This document shows positions 1-6,960 of a DNA stretch of 15,618 nucleotides, in pieces. A model generated the notes under the pieces. The model did no database searches. It was not told where the DNA came from and saw nothing but the letters and a program-made list of their open reading frames with translations. The translations under genes and the position numbers were made by a program. Every line of letters begins with the position of its first letter. The first letter of the stretch is position 1. Source of the stretch: JAYTQQ01 sp043746635 (GTDB lineage Bacteria; Bdellovibrionota; Bdellovibrionia; Bdellovibrionales; JAMPXM01); assembly GCA_043746635.1 (NCBI GenBank), contig JAYTQQ010000081.1:1-15618 (forward strand), given 5' to 3'.

Positions 1-337
1 TCACAAAACCGCATCCATCGTCACCGATCAAGGACAGTCTTGGCGTGTGGCACCTTCTTTACTATTGAAGATCGCTCAACGAACGAAGGCCGAGCCCCAA
101 GGGAATTTGTTTCAACTTCATAAATCAAACCGTGAAAACTGACCTCTTGTCCCTGGCTAGATTTCAATTGGCCTCCTTCAGTTCTGGCTCGGCATTGTAA
201 GCGAGCTCTGAATTGCAAAAGCCAAAATAGCGGTCGGTCAGGTAAGCGAGGGATGCTGGTCGACACTAAGATCCCGCGATTTTCACCAAATCCCACCGCT
301 CGGGACTGCAATTGACAGGCGGGCAGCTCCCCAGTAA
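1..337. other. Left-edge stretch without a recognisable intact gene
   Basis: No intact gene is supported here. The minus strand is open from an ATG at 359 down to 21 (112 codons), but its translation has no recognisable domain, signal peptide or membrane segment, and the plus strand carries the decayed gene described next. The last 60 bases or so (about 281-337) may hold heavily degraded RhuM-like sequence: read on the plus strand in the frame of base 338, residues resembling the 'TAAxxIxxRAD' part of RhuM proteins appear just before an in-frame TAA at 335-337. That resemblance is weak and judged by eye. Confidence 0.4.
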
Positions 338-765
338 AACCCCAATCTGGGGTCTCCAAAATGCCAACTCAACTATATCGTAGTAGGCCCCAAGGACATT
401 GGTTTGTTGACCTTCCATTTACGCTACTTATACTCGAGGCGCTGAATCGCACCGTGACCATGTACCTAGATTATGCCGAGGATCAGGCTGTGAGTCGAAA
501 ACCAATGCACATGGCTGACTGGGTGAAAAAGCTTGATGGCTTTTTACAGTTCAACGAAAAGAACATTTTAACCCATGCCGGAAAAATCTCGCATCAAATG
601 GCTCTTGAGCACGCTGAAAAAGAATTTGAAAAATTTGAGGTGAATCGCCAACAAATTGAATCCAAAAATCCAGTCAGTGACTTCGATAAAATGGCCAAAC
701 AGATCTCGAGTAAGAAACCAAAAATCCGAGGTAAGCCAGGTAAGCCAGGTAAGCCGAAAACGTGA
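338..765 (+). pseudogene. RhuM-family protein, 3' remnant with frame disruptions
   Basis: The 134-codon open frame from the ATG at 361 carries, from about residue 27 to 95, the C-terminal signature of the RhuM (virulence protein) family: 'EALNRTVTMYLDYAEDQA', then 'RKPMHMADWVKKLDGFLQFN', 'ILTHAGKISHQMALEHA' and 'EKEFEKFE'. Full RhuM proteins are about 300-350 residues, so at least the N-terminal half is missing. The first 26 codons do not fit the family. In the neighbouring frame, 'NPNLG' at 338-352, 'GPKDIG' near 389-406 and 'YL' at 431-436 resemble the expected 'PNMGL', 'KADIGIAKNYL' residues. This suggests at least one indel around 437-446 and further upstream decay. The 3' end is a lysine-rich tail with a Gly-Lys-Pro triplet repeat. 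RhuM genes are often accessory and near defence or restriction loci, but no such neighbour lies in this window. The ATG at 361 is probably not a native start. A short expressed derivative cannot be excluded. Confidence 0.7.
731..757 (+). repeat. Three tandem 9-base units encoding Gly-Lys-Pro
   Basis: GTAAGCCAG occurs at 731-739 and 740-748, and as GTAAGCCGA at 749-757. In the RhuM remnant it encodes GKP-GKP-GKP just before the stop. This looks like slippage expansion in a low-complexity basic tail. Confidence 0.85.
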
Positions 766-971
766 AAAGTGATGAAAAAGAATAAAAATCGCCTTACATT
801 AATAAAATGAAGCCAAATGAAAAGGTAAAAGCGCAAAAAAAACTTACGAATTTCAGCATCCGCTTGAAATCACTTTAGTTATTTTATTTCGTTCCGTTAA
901 TCTTTGGTAGTTCTGACATTTGCCTCCTATCTAGTGGCCTTGATAGCCCAGCTTAGTGTTAAGCGGCATAT

Positions 972-1038
972 GTGAAATAAATTCAAAACAATTTGTTCTA
1001 CAACACATTGCGAAAAATTCTGGTATAAATTATTTCAC
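972..1038. repeat. Widely spaced inverted repeat flanking the promoter
   Basis: GTGAAATAA at 972-980 is the exact reverse complement of TTATTTCAC at 1030-1038. The arms are 49 bases apart and bracket the extended -10 element, with the right arm near the expected transcription start. This could be a pair of operator half-sites, or chance in AT-rich DNA. Confidence 0.45.
1021..1029 (+). promoter_or_regulatory. Extended -10 promoter element
   Basis: TGG at 1021-1023 followed by TATAAA at 1024-1029 matches the extended -10 pattern (TGnTATAAT). No good -35 hexamer lies 16-18 bases upstream, which extended -10 promoters tolerate. It sits 69 bases before the chosen start of the downstream exported protein. 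Confidence 0.5.
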
Positions 1039-1098
1039 TTAACAATAACACGATCGTGGATTCCGAAGGCTTTGAAACACTATCTAAAGAGGATGTTT

Positions 1099-1458
1099 AT
1101 GAAAACGATTTTAACTATTGCGGTTTTGACTTTAACTGGAACGACAGTTTTTGCCAAAGGAACAATCTCTTGTAAAAAAATAACCGAATCTATAGCACAA
1201 GGCTACGAAATTAAAGCCTCTGGAAAAAATGCTATAATTTTAATCAAAGGGCAAAAAGTTGCTGACCTCGTGTTGGTTGATTCAAAAATATCACCAGGTG
1301 GAGATCTAAAGTCGGCTTTCCGATATAGCCAAAATGTCGTTAATGGGTATTCTCTTGAAATCACGACTGGTGGCCTAGCTGGATTGACCGAGGCTACTGT
1401 TTATCATGGTGGTGTTGCTGGCTTCATGCCAATTGCTCAGCTTAACGACTGTAAATAG
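1099..1458 (+). CDS. Small exported protein of unknown function
   Basis: This encodes 119 residues. The frame extends upstream to a TTG at 1072, but the ATG at 1099 is preferred: the Shine-Dalgarno AGAGG at 1088-1092 sits 6 bases before it, and starting there gives a clean signal peptide (MKTILTIAVLTLTGTTVFA, cleavage near residue 19). The in-frame ATG at 1093 directly abuts the Shine-Dalgarno and is unlikely. The mature part is about 100 residues, rich in Gly, Val and Lys, and has only two cysteines, Cys25 and Cys118, near its two ends, so a disulfide could close it in the periplasm or outside. The alternating hydrophobic pattern suggests beta structure. No lipobox or recognised domain is seen. 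It is monocistronic with its own promoter and converges on the DUF4105 gene. Its function is not known. Confidence 0.8.
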   Translation: MKTILTIAVLTLTGTTVFAKGTISCKKITESIAQGYEIKASGKNAIILIKGQKVADLVLVDSKISPGGDLKSAFRYSQNVVNGYSLEITTGGLAGLTEATVYHGGVAGFMPIAQLNDCK

Positions 1459-1711
1459 GCGAACAATAAATACCAACGCTCCCTCATGGAAGATTGATCT
1501 TTATCTTTAAGTTGCCTTAGCATTTTAGACCAAAATTTCAGCTTTGAAACTGATCTAATCAACGAATTGATAGGTTCCATGGCACATATTTAAAATGGCA
1601 GTTTAGCCTTGGCAGTTCGTCAAAATATTCGACAATCGAGATTTTCAGCAGTTAAAAAACAGCTAGAAACTTTCCTGTCAGAGTACTAGTTCAATAGCCA
1701 CTACTCCGCTT

Positions 1712-3574
1712 TTAAAAATACCAACCAAGATTGATGTCAACGATCTGCACCTGAGTGAGTATTGTCTGGTACGAGCTCCACTCGCCTCTGATATCGTATG
1801 GGCCGACAAAATGGCTCACGCTCAGTTCTGACTTGATAAGACTCAAGCTTTTGGTTCCCGCGAGATATTGAATGACTTCTCCGCGTGTTCTTACTTTCCA
1901 ATTGTTGCTGAGCGGCCACAGTAAAGAAGCCTGAAAGCCGGGGCCCATTCGATAGAATCGATCCATCGTTCCTTCAAATGCAGATGAATATTCGGCATGA
2001 CCCGTCGCCAAGAATGACCAGTTCATTTTCTGAATTAAAAAAGTTACTCCTACGCCACCCTGCAGGTAGGCGTCGAGGCAGCCCACACACTTAAGGTCGA
2101 TGGGTCTTTGCAATCCGGAAGCGACCCACCAAGATAGTTTTTTTTGCAATCCTGAGAAAGCTTCTAAGTTAGCAACTTCGGCAAAAGTAAATTCATCAAT
2201 CCGGCTGATACTTCGATTTGAAACAACAGTGCTGGCGCGGAGTCTTGCCAGCACAAGCTCGGACTGCGGAAGATATCCTAAGTCGGGCCCGAGCAAATCC
2301 TGAAAAGCTGGTCTCGCTTCGATTCCGACGAAGTTGTCTGCCCCTTCGGCGCCGGCTAAAAGAGCGAGCTTTGCGCTTCCGTGACCATGATCCGGAGAAA
2401 CCATTTTTTCAATAATGATCGAGTCTGAAGTTAAATTTTGCGCTCTGAGCAGAAGTAGTTTTCGATCCATTTGCGACTGTGCTTCGTCTGCACTTTTAGT
2501 TTGGGCGAGAGCTTTAAATTTTTGCCAGTCCATTAGTGCATCTAAAGTTTTGCTCGAGTCGTGACTGCTCGCTTGCGAAATATCGTCTCTCAAAGTATAA
2601 AAACGTGCCCGTTCTTCGGAGCTCATCTGGGAGATTCGCGTACTGATGACTCGCAGGAGAGACGGTCGCACTTGAACGGATCTGACCGCATCGGGCAGAC
2701 TCGTTAAGGCTTTCACGGTATCAATCGGAATGGCAGACGCATGAAACTGGCTTCTTAATTCCCATATAGGATTCGCAACTTCAAGTAGAGACAAAAGATG
2801 ATAGGAACAATTACGAATAAAGAAATAATATTTGAAATAAGTCGTGCCCATTTCCCAAATGTGATTGAGCAAGTGATCAATTTGATCCGGAGTCAGGTTC
2901 AACTGATATTCCCAAAGGTCTCGACTATCGATGTCGGTATAGTTGTTGGTTTTTAAATAGTACGGATTGATATTAAAATACCCCGGATAAAGTCCGAATA
3001 AACCTTTGAATATATATTCAGGCCCAGGATCAGCTTCGGTTACGGCATCGAAGCTAATTGCATAATCAAGTAAGTCATTTTTTGGACTCGAGTGACCACG
3101 GGGTTCAGAGTCGATTCGTAAAAAAGTATGGCCAAACATCGACCCAGGCGAGCCCATATAGGCCGCAGCGTAAACGACCACGATAGATCGTGCATGCAAA
3201 CGAGTTTTCCATTCCGAAAATTCTTTGCAACTGTGATCTTCACTTTGGAGTGCGAGCTCGGACTTTAGAAAACGGTAACGTTCCGGAAAAGCACATTGGG
3301 GAGGCTGATTGAGCGGACCAACACCACGAGCGTGAGGGTCAGAGAAAGCGGCAAGATTTGCGAGAAGCTCGGCTTTTGGATCGGCTTTACCAATTGGGCT
3401 CATAAAAAAATCGGCACCATCCGCTTCGCTACGCCCATCTCGGTAATGCAAAAGTCTTAGCCAATAAGCCGACCGTGAAATTTTTAGAGCTTGTTCGTCT
3501 GAAAAAGCAACAGCCGCAGAGGCTGCGGCTAAAAAAAATAAACTGAAAAATAAAATTCGCGTGAACAAAAACAA
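1712..3574 (-). CDS. DUF4105 (Lnb-type) periplasmic/outer-membrane protein
   Basis: This 620-residue protein has an N-terminal signal peptide (residues about 1-23, hydrophobic core ILFFSLFFLAAASAAVA). Residues about 125-275 match DUF4105 (Pfam PF13387, 'Lnb N-terminal periplasmic domain'), a papain/NlpC-like fold. The candidate catalytic residues are present: His149 in 'GSMFGHTFLRI' and Cys256 in 'FIRNCSYHLL'. The C-terminal 200 residues or so show alternating hydrophobicity and end in Trp-Tyr-Phe, as outer-membrane beta-barrels do, so the protein may be anchored in the outer membrane. Members of this family have been reported as lipoprotein N-acyltransferases; applying that here is inference. 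The start is a TTG at 3574, one base after the stop of the DUF3015 gene and without a clear Shine-Dalgarno, which suggests translational coupling. A second TTG two codons in (3568) is possible. An upstream in-frame stop excludes a longer start. Both catalytic-type residues look intact. Confidence 0.85.
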   Translation of the reverse strand: MFLFTRILFFSLFFLAAASAAVAFSDEQALKISRSAYWLRLLHYRDGRSEADGADFFMSPIGKADPKAELLANLAAFSDPHARGVGPLNQPPQCAFPERYRFLKSELALQSEDHSCKEFSEWKTRLHARSIVVVYAAAYMGSPGSMFGHTFLRIDSEPRGHSSPKNDLLDYAISFDAVTEADPGPEYIFKGLFGLYPGYFNINPYYLKTNNYTDIDSRDLWEYQLNLTPDQIDHLLNHIWEMGTTYFKYYFFIRNCSYHLLSLLEVANPIWELRSQFHASAIPIDTVKALTSLPDAVRSVQVRPSLLRVISTRISQMSSEERARFYTLRDDISQASSHDSSKTLDALMDWQKFKALAQTKSADEAQSQMDRKLLLLRAQNLTSDSIIIEKMVSPDHGHGSAKLALLAGAEGADNFVGIEARPAFQDLLGPDLGYLPQSELVLARLRASTVVSNRSISRIDEFTFAEVANLEAFSGLQKKLSWWVASGLQRPIDLKCVGCLDAYLQGGVGVTFLIQKMNWSFLATGHAEYSSAFEGTMDRFYRMGPGFQASLLWPLSNNWKVRTRGEVIQYLAGTKSLSLIKSELSVSHFVGPYDIRGEWSSYQTILTQVQIVDINLGWYF

Positions 3575-3575
3575 T

Positions 3576-4049
3576 TTAGCCGGCGATCACGCAAGCTTGC
3601 TTGAGGTTAGGGTTTTTAAGAATTTCAGATCTAACGGAATCAAGCATTTGGTGCGCATCCGTTGAACCTGTCGGAAAAATTTCTGAGTATTTAGATTTTG
3701 CCATCTCTGCTAGTGCCGACGGATCACTGCAACCTAATGTTTGCGCGAATGCAGTCAAATTTTCTCCTTGCCCACGAGCCATTTCAATTTTGAGGCTAGG
3801 CAAATTAGCTTCTGCAAAACTTGTCGCTTCTTTCTCATTGTAAACGATTCCGCTCGCTGAACAATTCGATGTGCCAGAGGTAATACCGAAAAGCTGACTC
3901 GAAAAGGTTCCGTTCGTGGTGATGGCCAAAGATTGAGACAATTTCGTATTTTTCTGAATCACGAGACTTCCTAATCCACAACCTGCATCACCTGCCGCGA
4001 AAGCTGAGGCCGTCAAAAAAGTCAGAGAAAGAATAATCAAACTACGCAC
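3576..4049 (-). CDS. DUF3015 family exported protein
   Basis: This encodes 157 residues with a signal peptide (MRSLIILSLTFLTASAFA, cleavage near residue 18). The family signature is clear: 'GCGLGSLVIQ' at about 23-32 and 'LFGITSGTSNCS' at about 53-64, the hallmark of DUF3015 (Pfam PF11220). Cys24, Cys63, Cys106 and Cys152 could form disulfides in the periplasm. The start is GTG (4047-4049) with a strong Shine-Dalgarno AAGGAG 6 bases upstream. The gene ends one base before the TTG start of the DUF4105 gene, so the two are almost certainly cotranscribed and probably translationally coupled. No molecular function is established for DUF3015. The tight pairing suggests it works with, or on, the DUF4105 protein in the envelope. 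Confidence 0.88.
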   Translation of the reverse strand: MRSLIILSLTFLTASAFAAGDAGCGLGSLVIQKNTKLSQSLAITTNGTFSSQLFGITSGTSNCSASGIVYNEKEATSFAEANLPSLKIEMARGQGENLTAFAQTLGCSDPSALAEMAKSKYSEIFPTGSTDAHQMLDSVRSEILKNPNLKQACVIAG

Positions 4050-4118
4050 GTGCTTCTCCTTGAAAATAAGTGTTTTAAAAATTTAATCCCGTTTCGTTTT
4101 TAAACACAATAAATTTCT

Positions 4119-4147
4119 AAATTTTCAATAATCTGGTCTAGCGTCAA
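4119..4147 (-). promoter_or_regulatory. Possible promoter of the DUF3015-DUF4105 operon
   Basis: On the minus strand TTGACG (4147-4142) is a near-consensus -35 hexamer. Seventeen bases further lies AAATTT (4124-4119), a poor -10. The position, about 70 bases before the GTG, is reasonable, and the AT-rich stretch beyond offers other -10 choices. Confidence 0.3.
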
Positions 4148-4173
4148 TTGATCACCATGAAAATTTGTTACTT

Positions 4174-4207
4174 CCTACGCTTTGACGTGCATCATGCAAA
4201 GCATAGG
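4174..4207. repeat. Stem-loop between two minus-strand genes
   Basis: CCTACGCTTTG (4174-4184) pairs with CAAAGCATAGG (4197-4207), an 11-base stem with one C/A mismatch and a 12-base loop. The loop side also contains the near-palindrome TGCATCATGCA (4188-4198). It lies just beyond the stop of the GlsB-like gene (4217) and upstream of the DUF3015 promoter region. No clean T-run follows on the minus strand, so it is a weak intrinsic terminator at best. Confidence 0.5.
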
Positions 4208-4216
4208 CTGCGTCGA

Positions 4217-4492
4217 CTAAGGAAAATGACGAATCGACGACTTGTTTTGAGGGCGTGAAAGAAATTTAACGATCGCCAAGAAGAAAGTCGCGCCCACAAT
4301 GGCTGAGCCTATCGCTTCCCAGAAACTAAAAGTTGTGAATCCAAGAATTTCAAATGAAAACCCACCCAGGAACGAACCGATCATTCCGATGACGGTGTTC
4401 GATAAAAAATTATGGTGAAGTGACGGTGGAGAAATTTCGGTTGTCACCCAACCCGCGATCAATCCAACAATGAAGTACATGACGATGTTCAT
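4217..4492 (-). CDS. GlsB/YeaQ/YmgE family small membrane protein
   Basis: This 91-residue protein is almost entirely membrane-embedded, with three hydrophobic segments at about residues 3-18, 33-55 and 58-79. The pattern 'FIVGLIAGWVTT' near the N-terminus and 'VIGMIGSFLGGFSFEILGF' at about 34-52 is that of the transglycosylase-associated/GlsB family (Pfam PF04226). The family is widespread and often stress-induced, but its molecular role is not established and the 'transglycosylase' name rests on weak evidence. The C-terminal 10 residues or so are basic and would be cytoplasmic or periplasmic. The ATG at 4492 has a strong Shine-Dalgarno (AGGGAGGG) only a few bases upstream. It stands alone between argS and the DUF3015 operon, with a stem-loop on its 3' side. 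Confidence 0.82.
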   Translation of the reverse strand: MNIVMYFIVGLIAGWVTTEISPPSLHHNFLSNTVIGMIGSFLGGFSFEILGFTTFSFWEAIGSAIVGATFFLAIVKFLSRPQNKSSIRHFP

Positions 4493-4560
4493 AAACCCTC
4501 CCTAGTTACTTTCTTACGTAGCAAAAGCCTTGCCACCAAGTAGAGCACCACAATAAAGAC

Positions 4561-4601
4561 TCACAAAAATAGAAAGACAATTTGCCTGAATTTAAAAGGC
4601 A
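4561..4601 (-). terminator. Weak intrinsic terminator after argS
   Basis: On the minus strand TGCCT pairs with AGGCA (4601-4597 and 4587-4583, 9-base loop), six bases past the argS stop. It is followed by a T-rich tract ending in TTTTT (about 4582-4565). The stem is short (5 bases), so termination may be partial. Confidence 0.35.
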
Positions 4602-4606
4602 GAATT

Positions 4607-6367
4607 TCACATACGTTCAGGAACAGGTATTCCGAGTAAAGCTAGACCATGCTTGATCATGAGTCCGGTCGACATCGCGAGCGCGAGACGTGCTGATTTT
4701 AGATCATCATTCCCTGCCGTTGCAATCGGACATTCATGATAAAATACATTAAACTTTTTTGCGAGGTCATAAAGATAATTGCAAAGTGAATTGGGCTTGT
4801 AAGACTCACTCGCGATCATTACGACCGAATTAAAATTCATGAGCTGAAGGGATAAGTTTTTCTCTGAGACATGTGTGAGCAAAGAAAAGTTTGTTTTTTT
4901 CTTTGGATCGAATTCTAATTTTCTACCCAGAGAGGCAATACGGGCGTAAGAATACTGAATGAATGGCCCCGACTCACCGTCAATTTTCAACCATTCGTCC
5001 ATGTCGAAAACGATCGATTTATTTGTGTCGATTCTGAGCATGCCGTACCGAATGGCACCCTTCGCAATCATCGCTGCGGTTTGATCGACCTCTGTTTGCG
5101 TCCATTCGTCTTTGTACCGAGAGAGATATTTCTCTTTTACCATTCGCTCCATTTGCTGAATGAGACTTAAAAGCGGAACGATATTGCCTTTACGGGAGCT
5201 CATGGCTCCATCTGGAAGCTCGACAAAATTGTATTGGAGATGAAAACAAGCTTTCGCCTGTTTAAAGCCAAGAATCTCTAGAACACGAAAGACTTGTTTG
5301 AAATGATGCGATTGTCTCGTATCGACAACGTAAATGCTTTTTTCAATATGAACATCTTCAAATTTTCGACGAGCGAGCTCTAAATCTTTCGTCGCGTAGA
5401 GTCCCGTACCGTCTGTTTTCAACAACAAACAAAACCCGAGATTTTCGTTCTCGAGATCTATCCCGATAGCGCCTTGGCTCTCGACGAGTTTTCCTTCGGC
5501 GAAACATTTCTTGGCAAACTTAACGCTATCGGCATCGACTTCCGACTCCCAGTACCAGTAATCGAAATCGACGTCGGCCCATCGGTAGACTTGTTTCATC
5601 AAATCAATCGACCATTCACGGGTTTCTTTCCAGAGATCAAAATAATCGCCGTGTCCTTCTTCGAGATCTTTGATAATCGAAGTGAGCTCGGCTTTATTTT
5701 TCGGTCCTTGCGGAGTCGTCTCTTCATCTTCAAGCTTGATGTGCGCTTTCGAATACATACGCCCTAACCACTCTCCGCGATTCGTCTTCGGAACCGACTC
5801 CTGATTATGAAGCTTCAAGTACCACAAACACTTAGCGACGTGAGTTCCCATATCTCCGGGAAAGGTCGCCGTTAATATTTCATGTCCCGAATATTTGAGC
5901 ATTCTGACAAGTGCATCGCCCAAACATAAATTTCTCATGTGACCGACATGAAGTTCTTTATGGGTGTTCGGCTGAGAATACTCGATCATCGTTCGTGGAT
6001 TTTTTTCGGTCAAAGTTCGCTGAAAATATTTCGAATTTAAAATGGGAGTTAAAACCGAGTCTCCGAGAGCCGCAATTTGAATTTTCAAATTGAGATACGG
6101 ACCCGCGGCGATCGACTGCACGATTACTTCATCCGTTTGTAAATTTTCTTGAAGTTGCTTTGCAACCAAAGCCGGACTTGTCTTTAAAAGTTTAGAAAGA
6201 ATAAAACAGCCAAAGGCCAAATCGCCCATCTCAAGATTTGGTGGTTCAACAAGAGATTGATAAAGATCATCTACCGGCACCTGACTCGCCTGAGGATAGG
6301 CTTTGCCAAGTGCCAAGTGAAGTTTCTGGCTGATATGAAGACGGATCGGATCGTGAGTCAATTTCAT
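4607..6367 (-). CDS. argS: Arginyl-tRNA synthetase
   Basis: This class I aminoacyl-tRNA synthetase charges tRNA-Arg with arginine in the cytoplasm. It has 586 residues, close to the usual 550-590. An N-terminal Add1-type tRNA-binding domain spans about 1-95. The HIGH motif appears as 'HVGH' at 140-143 within 'NTHKELHVGHMRN'. The KMSKS-equivalent loop is 'MSSRKGN' at 389-395, the non-canonical form typical of ArgRS. The anticodon-binding domain follows from about 460, and the C-terminus ends in the family-typical 'GIPVPERM'. All key motifs look intact. The ATG at 6367 has no Shine-Dalgarno. A strong promoter lies so close that the transcript should begin at or next to the ATG, so it is probably translated as a leaderless mRNA. 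The gene is monocistronic, with a hairpin upstream and a weak terminator downstream. Confidence 0.97.
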   Translation of the reverse strand: MKLTHDPIRLHISQKLHLALGKAYPQASQVPVDDLYQSLVEPPNLEMGDLAFGCFILSKLLKTSPALVAKQLQENLQTDEVIVQSIAAGPYLNLKIQIAALGDSVLTPILNSKYFQRTLTEKNPRTMIEYSQPNTHKELHVGHMRNLCLGDALVRMLKYSGHEILTATFPGDMGTHVAKCLWYLKLHNQESVPKTNRGEWLGRMYSKAHIKLEDEETTPQGPKNKAELTSIIKDLEEGHGDYFDLWKETREWSIDLMKQVYRWADVDFDYWYWESEVDADSVKFAKKCFAEGKLVESQGAIGIDLENENLGFCLLLKTDGTGLYATKDLELARRKFEDVHIEKSIYVVDTRQSHHFKQVFRVLEILGFKQAKACFHLQYNFVELPDGAMSSRKGNIVPLLSLIQQMERMVKEKYLSRYKDEWTQTEVDQTAAMIAKGAIRYGMLRIDTNKSIVFDMDEWLKIDGESGPFIQYSYARIASLGRKLEFDPKKKTNFSLLTHVSEKNLSLQLMNFNSVVMIASESYKPNSLCNYLYDLAKKFNVFYHECPIATAGNDDLKSARLALAMSTGLMIKHGLALLGIPVPERM

Positions 6368-6373
6368 AGGGCA

Positions 6374-6402
6374 AGCATACTGACAAAGTTTTCGGAGGTC
6401 AA
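6374..6402 (-). promoter_or_regulatory. argS promoter giving a leaderless transcript
   Basis: On the minus strand TTGACC (6402-6397) and TATGCT (6379-6374) are separated by exactly 17 bases. Only six bases (TGCCCT, 6373-6368) lie between the -10 and the argS ATG, so the normal start point, about 7 bases past the -10, coincides with the A of the ATG. The absence of any Shine-Dalgarno agrees with this. Confidence 0.6.
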
Positions 6403-6407
6403 CTCAC

Positions 6408-6429
6408 CGACAAGAATCGGATCTTGCCG
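6408..6429. repeat. Hairpin between exported-protein gene and argS promoter
   Basis: CGACAAGA (6408-6415) pairs with TCTTGCCG (6422-6429), an 8-base stem with one G-U type pair and a 6-base loop. It begins 3 bases past the stop of the upstream minus-strand gene and ends just before the argS -35. No T-run follows, so it may mark a 3' end by processing or stabilisation rather than classic intrinsic termination. Confidence 0.5.
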
Positions 6430-6432
6430 ATC

Positions 6433-6852
6433 TTACTTAGATCCTACTTCAATCCCATTCACCCGAATCAATTCCAATTTCGGAAGCTCTCCGTAAAAGT
6501 CAGCCACATGCACTTGCATCTCGACATGATTGCGAGCCTGGCAAGTGAGCCGATCTCTTTGCGGGATTGCGTGGGCTTCGATCACCGAATAATTTTCGCC
6601 GTCGCCATTTTTAATCACGACGAAAGAAGCTGGAGTCTGACAAATCGAACTGTAAACGACCGTCGCGACTAACTGAGAGTGCGCCGCCGGATGCGAACTA
6701 TCTGAGTTTTGAGCGACTCGCACCATCTGTAATTGACCGAGAGACGCAAGGTGGCCGTTCAAAATAGTCGGGCCACTGTCTATCGAAACTTCATCTGCAA
6801 ATACACTTAAGGTCGAAAGTAAGACGGATGTAAGAACCAAAAGCATTTTCAT
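6433..6852 (-). CDS. Small exported protein of unknown function
   Basis: This encodes 139 residues with a signal peptide (MKMLLVLTSVLLSTLSVFA, cleavage near residue 19 before Asp-Glu). The mature region is about 120 residues with a mixed beta-like pattern and two cysteines, Cys71 and Cys104, that could pair in the periplasm. It is rich in Val, Ser and His, has no lipobox, and matches no family I recognise. The start is well defined: ATG at 6852 with Shine-Dalgarno AAGGAG 6-7 bases upstream. It has its own promoter with a dyad over the -10, so its expression may be controlled. It is separated from argS by a hairpin and from the M24 peptidase gene by 108 bases. Confidence 0.8.
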   Translation of the reverse strand: MKMLLVLTSVLLSTLSVFADEVSIDSGPTILNGHLASLGQLQMVRVAQNSDSSHPAAHSQLVATVVYSSICQTPASFVVIKNGDGENYSVIEAHAIPQRDRLTCQARNHVEMQVHVADFYGELPKLELIRVNGIEVGSK

Positions 6853-6869
6853 AAAAACTCCTTGGTAAA

Positions 6870-6894
6870 GTTACCATGGTTTTAGACCAGTAAC
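6870..6894. promoter_or_regulatory. Dyad overlapping a -10 element, possible operator
   Basis: On the plus strand GTTAC (6870-6874) and TGGT (6877-6880) are mirrored by ACCA (6886-6889) and GTAAC (6890-6894): nine paired bases with a two-base bulge and a five-base centre. The dyad covers the -10 hexamer of the promoter for the exported protein at 6852, a usual place for a repressor operator. Confidence 0.45.
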
Positions 6895-6907
6895 CCTGAT
6901 TTTTCAA
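6879..6907 (-). promoter_or_regulatory. Promoter of the small exported protein
   Basis: On the minus strand TTGAAA (6907-6902) and TAAAAC (6884-6879) are separated by 17 bases, and the ATG lies 26 bases past the -10. The -35 matches consensus at 4 of 6 positions and the -10 at 4 of 6. Confidence 0.5.
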
Positions 6908-6960
6908 CTAACTAATTGGCTAGTAATCTGACCCAGTTAAAAATCCAGCGTATTCACCGG

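Larger units (their letters stand above)
766..1098. other. AT-rich intergenic spacer with promoter
   Basis: This 333-base stretch separates the RhuM remnant from the next gene. It contains only very short frames without convincing ribosome binding sites, for example a 23-codon frame at 807-878. The last third holds the dyad and extended -10 promoter listed separately. Nothing else is recognised. Confidence 0.6.

Noticed and set aside
21..359. 112-codon minus-strand open frame at the left edge
   Set aside because: No recognisable domain, signal peptide or Shine-Dalgarno; part of it lies opposite sequence that looks like degraded RhuM-type coding DNA on the plus strand.
807..878. 23-codon lysine-rich plus-strand frame (MKPNEKVKAQKKL...)
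   Set aside because: No ribosome binding site and strongly AT-rich surroundings; the composition is what chance A-rich sequence gives.
1535..1556. Possible shared terminator for the convergent genes at 1458 and 1712 (TTTCA-loop-TGAAA near 1539-1552)
   Set aside because: The stem is only five weak base pairs with no T-run on either strand.
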